64,000 bases of DNA from Natrarchaeobaculum aegyptiacum (GTDB lineage: Archaea > Halobacteriota > Halobacteria > Halobacteriales > Natrialbaceae): positions 310,001 to 374,000 of the forward strand of contig NZ_CP019893.1 of NCBI RefSeq assembly GCF_002156705.1. Reading direction: 5' to 3'. Shown here one piece after another: positions 7,995 through 16,697 of this stretch. The notes beneath the pieces are model-generated. The model had not been told where the DNA came from and did not search any database. It worked only from the letters and a program-made list of their open reading frames with translations. How positions within the stretch are numbered: the first letter of the stretch is position 1; the number at the start of each line of letters is the position of its first letter. The position numbers and the translations under genes are program-made.

Positions 7995-8171
7995 ATCGGT
8001 CCGAACAATGCGTCGAACCGGGATAAGGATACGTCTCTCGGAAGCGACCGTCGACGAACCGCGCTCGAGGCGTTCTGCGACACGATTCTCGAGGCGCGTG
8101 CCACAGCGTGACTCGGCCCGTGACGCGTCTGGCGGGCGCTTTTGTGCCACCCCATCGTACGGTCGTCGTGA

Positions 8172-8825
8172 ATGCGGTTCGTCGAGGTCATCGTCGAGGA
8201 AGACGACGCGGATCGGTCGTCGTTCGATCGACAGGTGGCGGAAACCGATGCGATCCTCCGTGAAGAGTTACTCAACTGGCGACTGAGTCGCAACGAGGTG
8301 CTCAACCAGTTGCTCTTCGTGCTCGGCGACCGGAGGGCCTACGAAACCGCCCTCGAGGCGGCCCCGGAGATCCGTGAGTACGAACTCCGACCGGTCGACG
8401 ACGGTCGGTTCTACGCCTACGTACAGGAATCGATGCCGAACGCCGAGACGTCGTGGTGGGCGGCCTTTCTCGCCCACGACTTCATCCACGTCCCGCCGGT
8501 CGTCTTCGAGGATGGCGTCGTTCGGCTGACCCTCCTCGGCGAGTTCGACGCTCTCCGCGAGGTCGTGGCCGACCTCTCCGCAGAGGTGCGTATCGAAATC
8601 GAGGAGATCGGCGACTACCGGGGCCCGGGCCCGCGGATCACCGATCGGCTGACCGCCAGACAGTACCGGGCGCTACGAGTCGCACTCGAGCGCGGCTACT
8701 ACGAGATTCCCCGGGAAGCCCAGCTCGCCGAGGTCGCCGCGGAACTCGAGTGTACCGAGAGTACGGCCTCGGACCTCCTCAGGCGCGCCGAGCGTGAACT
8801 CGTTCGGGCAGTGCTCTCGCCGTGA
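8172..8825 (+). CDS. Bacterio-opsin-activator (Bat)-type HTH regulator
   Basis: 217 residues. The C-terminal 55 residues 'LTARQYRALRVALERGYYEI' through 'TESTASDLLRRAERELV' are the HTH_10 domain of haloarchaeal Bat-like transcription factors. The first 150 residues form an acidic effector-type domain (start MRFVEVIVEEDDADRS) without a recognisable PAS or GAF signature. It would be a DNA-binding regulator of unknown target. It is separated from its neighbours on both sides by opposite-strand genes, so it is probably monocistronic. Confidence 0.85.
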   Translation: MRFVEVIVEEDDADRSSFDRQVAETDAILREELLNWRLSRNEVLNQLLFVLGDRRAYETALEAAPEIREYELRPVDDGRFYAYVQESMPNAETSWWAAFLAHDFIHVPPVVFEDGVVRLTLLGEFDALREVVADLSAEVRIEIEEIGDYRGPGPRITDRLTARQYRALRVALERGYYEIPREAQLAEVAAELECTESTASDLLRRAERELVRAVLSP

Positions 8826-8847
8826 ACCGCCTCGGGGTCGAGTGGTT

Positions 8848-8894
8848 CGAAAGGCCTTCGGCCTTTCGTCATCACGGAAATATTTGATTTCCGT
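8848..8894. terminator. Two tandem hairpins between convergent genes
   Basis: Hairpin one: CGAAAGGCC (8848-8856), loop TTC, GGCCTTTCG (8860-8868). Hairpin two: ACGGAAAT (8874-8881), 5-nt loop, ATTTCCGT (8887-8894). Both stems are perfect. They sit just after the Bat-type gene and before the end of the opposing CPBP gene, a position that fits bidirectional termination. Archaeal termination usually needs only T-runs, so the role is inferred. Confidence 0.45.
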
Positions 8895-8936
8895 ACGTCC
8901 CCGAGGCACTCGGCCTGCTCCGCCTGTAGACCGCGG

Positions 8937-9680
8937 TCAGGCCGCGAGCGCGACGAGTATCACGTACGCGTAGACGTTGTTCAGCAGGTGCAACAGCCAG
9001 GCACCGGCGAGGTTATCGAACCGGAACCGAAGGAGTGTGGGGAAGATGGCCCAGCCCGCGATGGCGAAGACACCTGCGATTCCGAGGGCGAAGACGTGGT
9101 ATCCGGCGAAGAGGGCGATCGATCCGGTGGCCGCGAGCAGCGGCGACCAGCCTCGCTCGAGCAATGCGCCGATGAGTGCGCCCCGAAAGAGCAGTTCCTC
9201 GAGCAGCGGTGCGACGAGCACCGCGCCGAAGACGACGCCAGCGGCGGTCGCTGGGTTCGTCAGGTCGTAGGTGTAAAACGGTGCGAGCTCGAAGCCGAGC
9301 AGTCCGGCGACCCACTCGCCAGCCAGGAATCCGGCGATCCCGAGTGGCACGCAGCCGACGGCCCAGACGAGTTCGGCGCGATCTGGCCGCGAGAGTGGGA
9401 ACGCCGTTCGACGCTCGGCCGATTCGAGCCGCCACCAGCAGAGTCCGAACCCGGCGAGCAGGCCAACCCCTGCCGCCCCGTACGTTATTCCGGCTGGCGG
9501 TTCGGCAGTCGGATCGCCGAGCAGGCCGAAATACGCGCTGATCGTGATCGCGGTCAGCGCGACGACGAGCGCGGTCGAAACGAGGATCAGCCACAGTCTG
9601 TCACCGAGGCCGACCTCGGGAATCAGAACCGTCCACCCGTCAGTCGATCCATCCGAAGACGTGACGACGTCGATTGCCAT
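8937..9680 (-). CDS. CPBP family intramembrane metalloprotease
   Basis: 247 residues from the ATG at 9678-9680. Several membrane helices, and in the C-terminal half the three CPBP (CAAX-type) motifs: 'LLEELLFRGAL' (EExxxR), 'AGYHVFALG' and 'LAGAWLLHLLNN' (HxxxN). The family (Abi/Rce1-like) cleaves proteins inside the membrane; in prokaryotes roles include bacteriocin self-immunity and maturation of secreted peptides. No peptide precursor is visible next to it. The frame continues upstream to 9893 but the extra part overlaps the cupin's 5' region and looks non-coding. Confidence 0.87.
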   Translation of the reverse strand: MAIDVVTSSDGSTDGWTVLIPEVGLGDRLWLILVSTALVVALTAITISAYFGLLGDPTAEPPAGITYGAAGVGLLAGFGLCWWRLESAERRTAFPLSRPDRAELVWAVGCVPLGIAGFLAGEWVAGLLGFELAPFYTYDLTNPATAAGVVFGAVLVAPLLEELLFRGALIGALLERGWSPLLAATGSIALFAGYHVFALGIAGVFAIAGWAIFPTLLRFRFDNLAGAWLLHLLNNVYAYVILVALAA

Positions 9681-9884
9681 CGCGAGAGAGACTGTCGAGC
9701 GCTGGCCGAATCGACCTTCCTGCTGCAACGCTAGCCCAGTTATATGCGGGGCCGAATCGGACTGGCGAATCGACGGCTCCTGCTCGTGCGTTCGACCGGA
9801 CGGTGTCGAGCGTTCCGGAAACGGGGTGTCCCAAACAGAATCGGTCCAAGCGTTAAGCCCGCGACGGTCGTCAGTGACTGCTCG

Positions 9885-10259
9885 ATGACCCACGTTTCAA
9901 TTCCTGACCTGCTCGAGGAACTCGAGGCTGCCGGCGGGAACCACCGAACGGTCCTCGAGACGGAGTCGATGACCGTCGAGGTCGGGCACTATCCCTCGGA
10001 ATCGGCCGCACCGAAGAACCCCCACAACGAGGACGAACTCTACTACGTGCTTTCGGGGACGGGAAAGCTCCGCGTCGGCGACGAAACCTACGACATCGAA
10101 AGCGGCGACCTCGTTCACGTCGAACCGGAACTCGAACACGACTTCTTCGCGATCGAGGACGCGATCACCGTCCTCATCGTCTTCGGATCGGCCGTCGATC
10201 CGACGTCGTACGGGATTCGTGAGTCGCCCGAGGAACCGTCCGAACGAGAAGAGCTCTGA
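9885..10259 (+). CDS. Cupin domain protein
   Basis: 124 residues from the ATG at 9885 (MTHVSIPDLLEELEAAGG). One conserved cupin barrel: motif 1 'PHNEDELYYVLSGTGKLRVG' with His and Glu metal ligands, motif 2 'GDLVHVEPELEHDF' with the later His. Single-domain cupins of this size bind a divalent metal and act as isomerases, dioxygenases or sensors; the substrate cannot be told. It is divergent from the CPBP protease gene (about 200 bases apart). Confidence 0.85.
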   Translation: MTHVSIPDLLEELEAAGGNHRTVLETESMTVEVGHYPSESAAPKNPHNEDELYYVLSGTGKLRVGDETYDIESGDLVHVEPELEHDFFAIEDAITVLIVFGSAVDPTSYGIRESPEEPSEREEL

Positions 10260-10402
10260 AAGCGGAGAGCGAGGAGCGAGGACAGCAATCCGTTCCGGTT
10301 CGAGCGTCGGGCCAGTCGTCCACGGGCCAGTTCGCGTCCCACCGGCGATGGTCCACGACTTCCGGTCTGACGTCGGACCGCTTCCGGACTCGAGTCGAGG
10401 CG

Positions 10403-11524
10403 CTATCGGACCGCAGCCGTCGCGTCGTCGATGATCTCGAGTGCTTCTTTCAGTTGCTCCGTGCTGGTCGCGTAGGAGAGACGGGCGTAGCCCTCGCCGT
10501 TCGCGCCGAAGGCATCGCCGGGGACGACGATGACGTCTCGCTCGAGGACGGCGTCACACCATCCCTCGGGGACTTTCGGCATGGCGTAGAACGCGCCCTG
10601 CGGGGTGGGGACCTCGAGACCGGCGTCCTCGAGGCCGTCGAGGACGACGTCGCGCCGGCGTTCGAACGCTTCGACCATCTCGTCGACGGGGTCCTGAGGG
10701 CCGGTGAGCGCAGCCTCGGCGGCGTACTGGGCAGGCGCGGAGGCACAGGCCTGGGCGTACTGGTGGACCCGGAGCATGCGTTCGATACGACGATTTGCGC
10801 TGACGACCCAGCCGAGTCGCCAGCCGGTCATCGAGTAGGTCTTCGAACACGCGCTGACGACGGCGACGTTGTCGCTCTCGGCGAACTCGAGCGGTGAGCG
10901 GTGCTCCCCTTCGAAGACGATCTTCTCGTAAACCTCGTCGGAGAGACAGAGGACGTCGTGTTCGTCGGCGATGCGGGCGAACTCGCGCATGTCTTCCTCG
11001 GACTGGACCGCGCCGGTGGGGTTGGCAGGGCTGTTGACGACGAACGCGGCCGTCTCGTCGGTGATCGCTTCTTCGACCGTTTCCGGATCGAGCGTGAGGT
11101 CCTCGCGGAGGGAGACTGGGTTCGGCGTTCCACCCGCGATGGTTGTCAGCGCATCGTAAGAGACGAATCCCGGATCCGGGAAGATGACTTCCTCGCCGGG
11201 GTCGACGTGGGCCTGCAAGACGAGGTGCAACGCCTCGCTGCCCCCAGAGGTGGCGATGACGTCCTCGGGGTCGACCGCGAGGCCGTAGTCGCGGTCGTAC
11301 TTCGTGGCGATAGCTTCCCGGAGCGAGCGAGTGCCCTTGTTGGACGTGTAGGCGTCGGTCACTTCGTTCTCGATCGCCTCGATCGCGCCGCGTCGGGCGT
11401 GTGCCGGCGTCGGGAAGTCCGGTTGTCCGATGCCGAGGTTGATCGCGTCCTCGCCTGCGGCCTCGAACACCTTGCGGATGCCGCTGATCGACACGTTTTC
11501 GACACGCCGTGCGAACTCGGTCAT
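10403..11524 (-). CDS. PLP-dependent class I/II aminotransferase
   Basis: 373 residues from ATG 11522-11524 (MTEFARRVENVSISGIRK). Fold-type I aminotransferase: 'INLGIGQPDFPTP', 'YTSNKGTRSLREAIA', 'TSGGSEALHLVLQ', 'NSPANPTGAV', 'CLSDEVYEKIVF', and 'SACSKTYSMTGWRLGW' with the Schiff-base lysine, then an Arg near 'EGYARLSYATS' that would hold the substrate carboxylate. This is the aspartate/aromatic aminotransferase group (AspC-like in haloarchaeal annotations). The open frame extends to 11794 but the extension has no family similarity. It stands alone. Confidence 0.9.
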   Translation of the reverse strand: MTEFARRVENVSISGIRKVFEAAGEDAINLGIGQPDFPTPAHARRGAIEAIENEVTDAYTSNKGTRSLREAIATKYDRDYGLAVDPEDVIATSGGSEALHLVLQAHVDPGEEVIFPDPGFVSYDALTTIAGGTPNPVSLREDLTLDPETVEEAITDETAAFVVNSPANPTGAVQSEEDMREFARIADEHDVLCLSDEVYEKIVFEGEHRSPLEFAESDNVAVVSACSKTYSMTGWRLGWVVSANRRIERMLRVHQYAQACASAPAQYAAEAALTGPQDPVDEMVEAFERRRDVVLDGLEDAGLEVPTPQGAFYAMPKVPEGWCDAVLERDVIVVPGDAFGANGEGYARLSYATSTEQLKEALEIIDDATAAVR

Positions 11525-11736
11525 GGCTGTACGGGGGGCGGCAACCCCGATAACTCTTGATATCGATTCTCTGTGAGGACGCCGGAACCAGTTCTCGATG
11601 CCGATTTTCTGGCCGGCCACCACTGGCCGACCTCGATCGAGTCCCGTCAGCGAACCACGACCGGACATCGGAGCCATCGTATCAGCCACGCAACTGGTGG
11701 CCAAAACGACTTTGCCGCTCGTTTGACTGGCTTCGG

Positions 11737-12615
11737 ATGATGCCATCCTCTCGACGTGGTGTACTCGCTGGGGGAGCGACTGGGGTGCTCGCACTGACGG
11801 CCGGCTGTCTCGACTTTATCAGGGGGGATGGCCCCCTCGAGTTCGAGGCCGCACTGGCCACACCGAGTGACGACGCACTCGCCGAAACGGGGTACGAAGA
11901 GGCCGCCATCGATGGCGAGGAGTTCGACGAAACCGTCGAGTTTGGCGTCGAGCGGGAGATCCATGCCTCGTTCTGGCTCGCCAGTTATACGAAGCAAGCG
12001 AGCCTCGAGGATCTGTCTCCGGACGCTGATGCGATCGAACCCGACGATTCCGACGATGCCGACGAGGTCGAGGAGGAAGACGGTGGTGGACTCGTCCCCG
12101 ACGACATCGACGAGGAACTGCTCGAGGAGGTCGACGATCCGGAGGACCTCATCGATGGCGAACTCGCCGACGACGAGTCACCGTCGAGCGAATCCGGCGT
12201 GGACGACGGACTCGGTGGCTCTCCGGCAGGTCTGTCAGACGCGGAGTATACCTTCCTCGCCGTCTCGAGCCCGGGAATCGAGGTGGCTGGTCAATCGCTC
12301 AACCCACTCGAGGGGATGGGGTCGGCGCAACTCATCGAAGAGTTCCTCGACCAGGCCGACGCCGACGTCGAGGACCTCGAGCAGGTCGAAACGCTCACGC
12401 TCGAGGTTCTCGGCGACCAGCGCGAGGTCGACCGGCTCCACGGGACCGTCACGCAGGACGGAATGGAAGTAACGCTCGAGATCACCATCGGCTCGTTCAC
12501 CCACGAGGAGGACTTCCTCGTGCTGGCCGGGATCCACCCGGCAGCCGCCGACGGCGAGGCGGCAAACGTCGAACGACTGATGGAGTCGGTCGAGCACCCG
12601 CTCGAGACACCGTAG
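11737..12615 (+). CDS. Tat/lipobox surface lipoprotein, DUF6517-like
   Basis: 292 residues from the first of two ATGs at 11737. The N-terminus 'MMPSSRRGVLAGGATG' followed by 'ALTAGCLD' combines a twin-arginine motif with a lipobox Cys, so it is predicted to be exported folded and lipid-anchored. The middle (about residues 95-165) is a low-complexity Asp/Glu linker; the C-terminal 130 residues are ordered ('YTFLAVSSPGIEVAGQSLNP', 'FTHEEDFLVLAGIHP'). It resembles a haloarchaeal family annotated DUF6517, from memory. Function unknown. An earlier in-frame start at 11557 would place non-signal sequence before the Tat motif and is rejected. Confidence 0.75.
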   Translation: MMPSSRRGVLAGGATGVLALTAGCLDFIRGDGPLEFEAALATPSDDALAETGYEEAAIDGEEFDETVEFGVEREIHASFWLASYTKQASLEDLSPDADAIEPDDSDDADEVEEEDGGGLVPDDIDEELLEEVDDPEDLIDGELADDESPSSESGVDDGLGGSPAGLSDAEYTFLAVSSPGIEVAGQSLNPLEGMGSAQLIEEFLDQADADVEDLEQVETLTLEVLGDQREVDRLHGTVTQDGMEVTLEITIGSFTHEEDFLVLAGIHPAAADGEAANVERLMESVEHPLETP

Positions 12616-12975
12616 ACGGCCCGTTCGCGGCGTTTTCTCGATCAGTGGGCGTTCGAAAACGAGGAAAACAGGAGCGGCGAGCATATTCGCCACCGGCGAG
12701 CTAGGATTGCCCGTGAACACGGACCGCGCCACGGTGAGCGCGTAACCATCCCTATGGAATTGGCTCGCCGCGTCGCACGTGGTCGCGTTCGATCGGCGAA
12801 ACGACGTCGACGATGAACTGGCGAGCTCGCCCATTCTCGCGGGCGCGTTCAGCGTCGTCGCACTCGATGCGCTCGAGTCAGTTCGGTCGACGACGCAGGG
12901 TGCGAATTACGGGGAAACGCATCGCTCGAGGACTCGAGTCGGGGACAGAAAGCGAAATCGAATCGAACCGGGCCG
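12616..12975. other. Intergenic, nothing recognised
   Basis: 360 bases between the end of the lipoprotein gene and the end of korB (convergent). Short open frames here are Arg-rich and shadow-like. No tRNA, repeat or clear terminator was seen. Confidence 0.4.
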
Positions 12976-13839
12976 TCAGTAGAACTCGCGAACGAGGTCC
13001 ATCGCGTCCTCGGGCGCGCCGTCCGGAATGTCGGACATGTCCTCGGTGACGCCGTGTTGTTCGTGGTACGGGACGGACTGGTCGTCCTGGTACATCACGC
13101 CCTGGTACTCCTTGTCGCTGTCGAGGATGACCTTCTTTGCGGCCTCGTAGTCACTCGGGTCGTGGCCCTCCTCGTCCAGGTCGACGAGGTTGTCGCGGAA
13201 GTAGTCGTAGGTGTCGACGTCGTTGAACGTGACACACGGGCTGAAGACGTTGACGAAGCCGAAGCCGTCGTGTTCGATGGCCTGCTGGACGATTTCCTGG
13301 TGGCGCAGGGCGTCGGAAGCGAACGACTGGGCGATGAAGGAGGCGCCGGAGGCGAGTGCGAGCGCGAGCGGGTTGACCGGGGGCTGTTTCGGCCCCTCTG
13401 GCGTCGTCGAGGTCTCGAAGTCCGATCGCGAGGTCGGGGAGGCCTGACCCTTGGTGAGGCCGTAGATGCGGTTGTCCATGACGACGTAGGTCATGTCAAC
13501 GTTGCGACGAACGGCGTGGACGAAGTGGCCGGCGCCGATCGAGTAGCCGTCACCGTCGCCGCCGGCGACCATCACTTCGATGTCGGGGCGGGCCATCTTG
13601 ACGCCGGTCCCGACCGGGAGCGCACGGCCGTGAACCCCGTGGAGGGCGTAGCTGTGCATGTAGGTCCCGATCTTACCGGAACAGCCGATGCCGGCCACCA
13701 CGAACGTGTTGTCGGGGTCGTTGCCGGTTTCGGCGAGGGCTTTCATCATGCCGTTCATCGTCCCGAAGTCGCCGCATCCGGGACACCAGGTCGGCTGCTT
13801 GTCGGATTTGAAGTCGGTGAATCGAACGTCGGAGCTCAT
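12976..13839 (-). CDS. korB: 2-oxoacid:ferredoxin oxidoreductase beta subunit
   Basis: 287 residues. TPP-binding beta subunit: 'PTWCPGCGDFGTMNGM' (Fe-S/TPP region), 'AGIGCSGKIG', 'HGVHGRALPVGTGVKMA' and the TPP-Mg motif 'AGGDGDGYSIGAGHF'..'VVMDNRIYGLTKGQ'. With the alpha subunit upstream it oxidatively decarboxylates a 2-oxoacid (2-oxoglutarate in haloarchaeal KorAB) to acyl-CoA and reduces ferredoxin, replacing the NAD-linked dehydrogenase complex in the citric acid cycle. Its ATG overlaps the korA stop by one base (TAATG on the minus strand), so translation is coupled. Pyruvate as substrate is less likely but not excluded. Confidence 0.93.
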   Translation of the reverse strand: MSSDVRFTDFKSDKQPTWCPGCGDFGTMNGMMKALAETGNDPDNTFVVAGIGCSGKIGTYMHSYALHGVHGRALPVGTGVKMARPDIEVMVAGGDGDGYSIGAGHFVHAVRRNVDMTYVVMDNRIYGLTKGQASPTSRSDFETSTTPEGPKQPPVNPLALALASGASFIAQSFASDALRHQEIVQQAIEHDGFGFVNVFSPCVTFNDVDTYDYFRDNLVDLDEEGHDPSDYEAAKKVILDSDKEYQGVMYQDDQSVPYHEQHGVTEDMSDIPDGAPEDAMDLVREFY

Positions 13840-15593
13840 TATGCTGGCACCTCCGCGGAGAGTTGTTCGGTGATCTCTTCTGCGAGTTCGTCCGCCTTGA
13901 AGCGAACGCCCGTGTACTTGTTGATACGCTTGACGCGCGTGAGCGTGTCGTGCTCGAGCAGGTCGGCAAACTGGCCGGTCGCGTTACACTCGACGACGAT
14001 CACGTCTTCGGCTGCCTCGATCTCTTCGGAGAGGTCAGGCCGCGGGAAGATATACGGCACCGAGATGACGCGCACGTCGATCCCGTCGTCCTCTAAGTAC
14101 TCGAGGGCCTCGACGAGGGCGCCCTCGTTCGACCCCCACGAGATGACGAGGTCGTCGGCGTCGGGGTTGCCGAACTCACGGTAGGCCCAGTCCTCTTCGT
14201 TCCGGGCAGTCTCGACCTTGCGGTAGCGCTTGTCGACCTGCTGGACGCGCTCGTCCTGGTCTTCGGTTCGGCGGCCGAGTTCGTCGTGCTCGAGACCGGT
14301 GGACATGTGCGCGCCGTCGATCGTACCGGGGATGGCACGTGGGCTGACGCCGTCGTCGGTGTCGGCGTGGGCGCGGAAGCGGCCCTGCTCGTCGAGCCAC
14401 TCGTCGACCTCGTCCTGGTCGACGAGTTTGCCGCGGTCGATCTCGACGGCGTCCATGTCGAAGGTTTCCGGCGGGAACGTCTGCTCGGTGACCGACATCG
14501 CGAGGTCGGAGATGAGGAACACCGGCGTCTGGTACTTCTCTGCGAGATTGAACGCCTCGATCGCCTTCCAGAAGCACTCGTCGATCGTCGTCGGCGCGAC
14601 GACGAACCGTGGAACCTCGCCGTGGCCGCCGTACAGCGCCATGTTGAGGTCGCCCTGTTCTTGCTTGGTCGGCATCCCGGTCGAGGGACCGGAGCGCTGG
14701 ACGTCGACGATGACGAGCGGCGTCTCGCTGGTCGCGACGAGTCCGAACGTCTCGGTCATCAGGTCGATCCCGGCACCCGAGGTCGCCGTCATCGATCGCG
14801 CACCCGCGCGAGCGCCACCGAGTGCCATATTGATCGCCGACAGTTCGTCTTCGGCCTGCACGACGTGGCCGCCGTACTGCTCGATGCGGCCGGTCAGGTA
14901 CTCCATGATGGAGGTCGCGGGCGTAATCGGATACCCCGCGTAGAATCGACAGCCGGCGGCGAGTGCGCCCATCCCGAGCGCCTCGTTGCCGTTCAGCAGG
15001 ACGTAATCTTCGTCGGTCGTCTCGAGGTCGTAGCCGAGGTGATCTAAGTCGTAGTTCTCCTCGACGTACTCCTCACCGAGTCGGGCTGCTTCCTTGTTGT
15101 TCTCGACGATCTTCGAGCCCTTGCCGCCGAAACGCTTCTCGAGGGCTTCGTCTAAGTACTCGACGTCGAAGTTCGCGATGGCACACGCAGCGCCGAGTGC
15201 GACGACGTTGCGCATGATCGAGCCACCGGCTTCCTCCGCGAGGGAGTTGAGCGGGACGTCGACGGCCGTCATCTCCTCGGGGATCTCGGCTTCCCACGAG
15301 CGCTCGCCGTCGTAGATGATGGCGCTTCCCTCGTGGAGCTCGTCGAGATTCTCGTCGATCGTCCGCTGGGTGAGCGCGACGAGCACGTCCAGTCGGTCGA
15401 CGACGCTGTCGACGGAGTCGACCGCGGTCCGGATCTTGTAGGCTGTGTAGCCGCCGCGGATTCGCGACGCGAAGTCTTTCGACGTGAATACGTGTCGTCC
15501 GGCTCTGGATAGTGCCTGCGCGAAGATCTTCCCGGTGGAGTCGATACCGTCCCCGGCCTCGCCTCCGATCGCCCAGTTGAAGTCCTCAGCCAT
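13839..15593 (-). CDS. korA: 2-oxoacid:ferredoxin oxidoreductase alpha subunit (gamma-alpha fusion)
   Basis: 584 residues from ATG 15591-15593 (MAEDFNWAIGGEAGDGID). The N-terminal 190 residues are the gamma domain ('GGEAGDGIDSTGKIFAQAL'); the rest is the pyrimidine-binding alpha domain ('GNEALGMGALAAGCRFYAGY', 'PITPATSIMEYL', 'EDELSAINMALGGARAGARS', 'GPSTGMPTKQEQGDL'). This domain order is the rule for haloarchaeal and many archaeal KorA proteins. First gene of a korAB pair; a TTG-type longer start is not needed. The 298-base region upstream is AT-richer than average and holds its promoter. Confidence 0.93.
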   Translation of the reverse strand: MAEDFNWAIGGEAGDGIDSTGKIFAQALSRAGRHVFTSKDFASRIRGGYTAYKIRTAVDSVDSVVDRLDVLVALTQRTIDENLDELHEGSAIIYDGERSWEAEIPEEMTAVDVPLNSLAEEAGGSIMRNVVALGAACAIANFDVEYLDEALEKRFGGKGSKIVENNKEAARLGEEYVEENYDLDHLGYDLETTDEDYVLLNGNEALGMGALAAGCRFYAGYPITPATSIMEYLTGRIEQYGGHVVQAEDELSAINMALGGARAGARSMTATSGAGIDLMTETFGLVATSETPLVIVDVQRSGPSTGMPTKQEQGDLNMALYGGHGEVPRFVVAPTTIDECFWKAIEAFNLAEKYQTPVFLISDLAMSVTEQTFPPETFDMDAVEIDRGKLVDQDEVDEWLDEQGRFRAHADTDDGVSPRAIPGTIDGAHMSTGLEHDELGRRTEDQDERVQQVDKRYRKVETARNEEDWAYREFGNPDADDLVISWGSNEGALVEALEYLEDDGIDVRVISVPYIFPRPDLSEEIEAAEDVIVVECNATGQFADLLEHDTLTRVKRINKYTGVRFKADELAEEITEQLSAEVPA

Positions 15594-15891
15594 ATTAGGG
15601 CGAAACTTGCCCCCCCACAAATGAAAAGGCTTCTGAAAGCCTCACCGAACGGACGCCGTCTCGGTCGATTGACCAGTATTTGTAAGCATTTTTCATACTA
15701 AATCCTGAGATTGTCGACGAGCTTGGAGGACGAGTTCGTGATCGTCGACCCACGGTGGAAAAAACAATCCCCCGGGACGACCACAGTTAGCATACAACAT
15801 GTATTCTCGAGGAGACGATCGACGAATCTCGAGCGAGCCCACACGTCGGGACAACGAAACCACTTTTCGCGCGGCCGCCATATGCCGGGGC

Positions 15892-16536
15892 ATGGAAGGC
15901 ACACCCGTCACCGTCGACGCCGTCACCGACGTCGGCCCGGACACCGTCGCACTCGCACTCGAGACTCCCGAGGACTTCGACGCCCTCCCCGGGCAGTTCG
16001 TCCTCCTGCGGGCCGAACCCGGGGGCGTCGACGAGGCGGTGGCTCGTCACTACACGCTCTCCTCACCGTCTGTCGACGAGACCTTCGAACTCACCGTCGG
16101 CGTCGACCCCGACGGCGACCTCTCCCCGTGGCTCGCCGACCTCGAGGGGGGCGAGACCGTCCACGTCGAGGGCCCGTACGGCACGATCACCTACGAGGGC
16201 GACTCCGACGTCGTCGCCGTCGCCGGCGGCCCCGGCATCGGCCCTGCAGTCGCCATCGCCGAAGCCGCCCACGACGCAGGCCACGACGCCGCTGTCGTCT
16301 ATCAGGACGACGCCCCGGCTCACCGCGAGCGACTCGACGCGCTCGAGGCAGCGGGGGCTGCGGTTACCGTGCTCGATGCCGACGCGGACGAAGCCCTCGC
16401 GGACGCGATCGAGACCCACGTCGACGACGGCGAGATCTACGCCTTCGGCTTTTCGGACTTCGTCACGTTCGTCGCCGACGCAATCGAGGAGGCAGGTGGC
16501 GACGCCGACGCGGCACACATCGAAAACTTCGGCTAG
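15892..16536 (+). CDS. FAD/NAD-binding oxidoreductase (ferredoxin-NADP reductase fold)
   Basis: 214 residues from ATG 15892 (MEGTPVTVDAVTDVGPDT). FAD-binding barrel with 'ARHYTLSSPS' (the RxY(T/S)xxS flavin motif) and an NAD(P)-binding domain with 'VAVAGGPGIGPAVAIAEAA'. There is no iron-sulfur or cytochrome domain. It lies divergent from korAB, the same neighbourhood I recall for Haloferax, so a role in moving electrons between ferredoxin from KorAB and NAD(P) is attractive but only inferred. The frame opens upstream to 15799, but the extra residues do not fit the fold. Confidence 0.85.
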   Translation: MEGTPVTVDAVTDVGPDTVALALETPEDFDALPGQFVLLRAEPGGVDEAVARHYTLSSPSVDETFELTVGVDPDGDLSPWLADLEGGETVHVEGPYGTITYEGDSDVVAVAGGPGIGPAVAIAEAAHDAGHDAAVVYQDDAPAHRERLDALEAAGAAVTVLDADADEALADAIETHVDDGEIYAFGFSDFVTFVADAIEEAGGDADAAHIENFG

Positions 16537-16697
16537 TCGGTTCCCTCGACTGGTGAATCTATTTTGGCAGTGACGCTGTTCTCGGCCACTCCTCGCACGG
16601 AGACTCGAGTACGACTCCCTCGAAAAGCCCCGGTCCGTTCGAGTGTACTCGGTGGGACCGCTACTCGAGACGGTTTCCAGAACGACAGAAAGAACGA

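Noticed and set aside
11219-13839. Many GACGAC/CTCGAG-type short repeats seen here and across the window
   Set aside because: They follow from Asp/Glu-rich proteins and Leu-Glu codon pairs, not from true DNA repeats.
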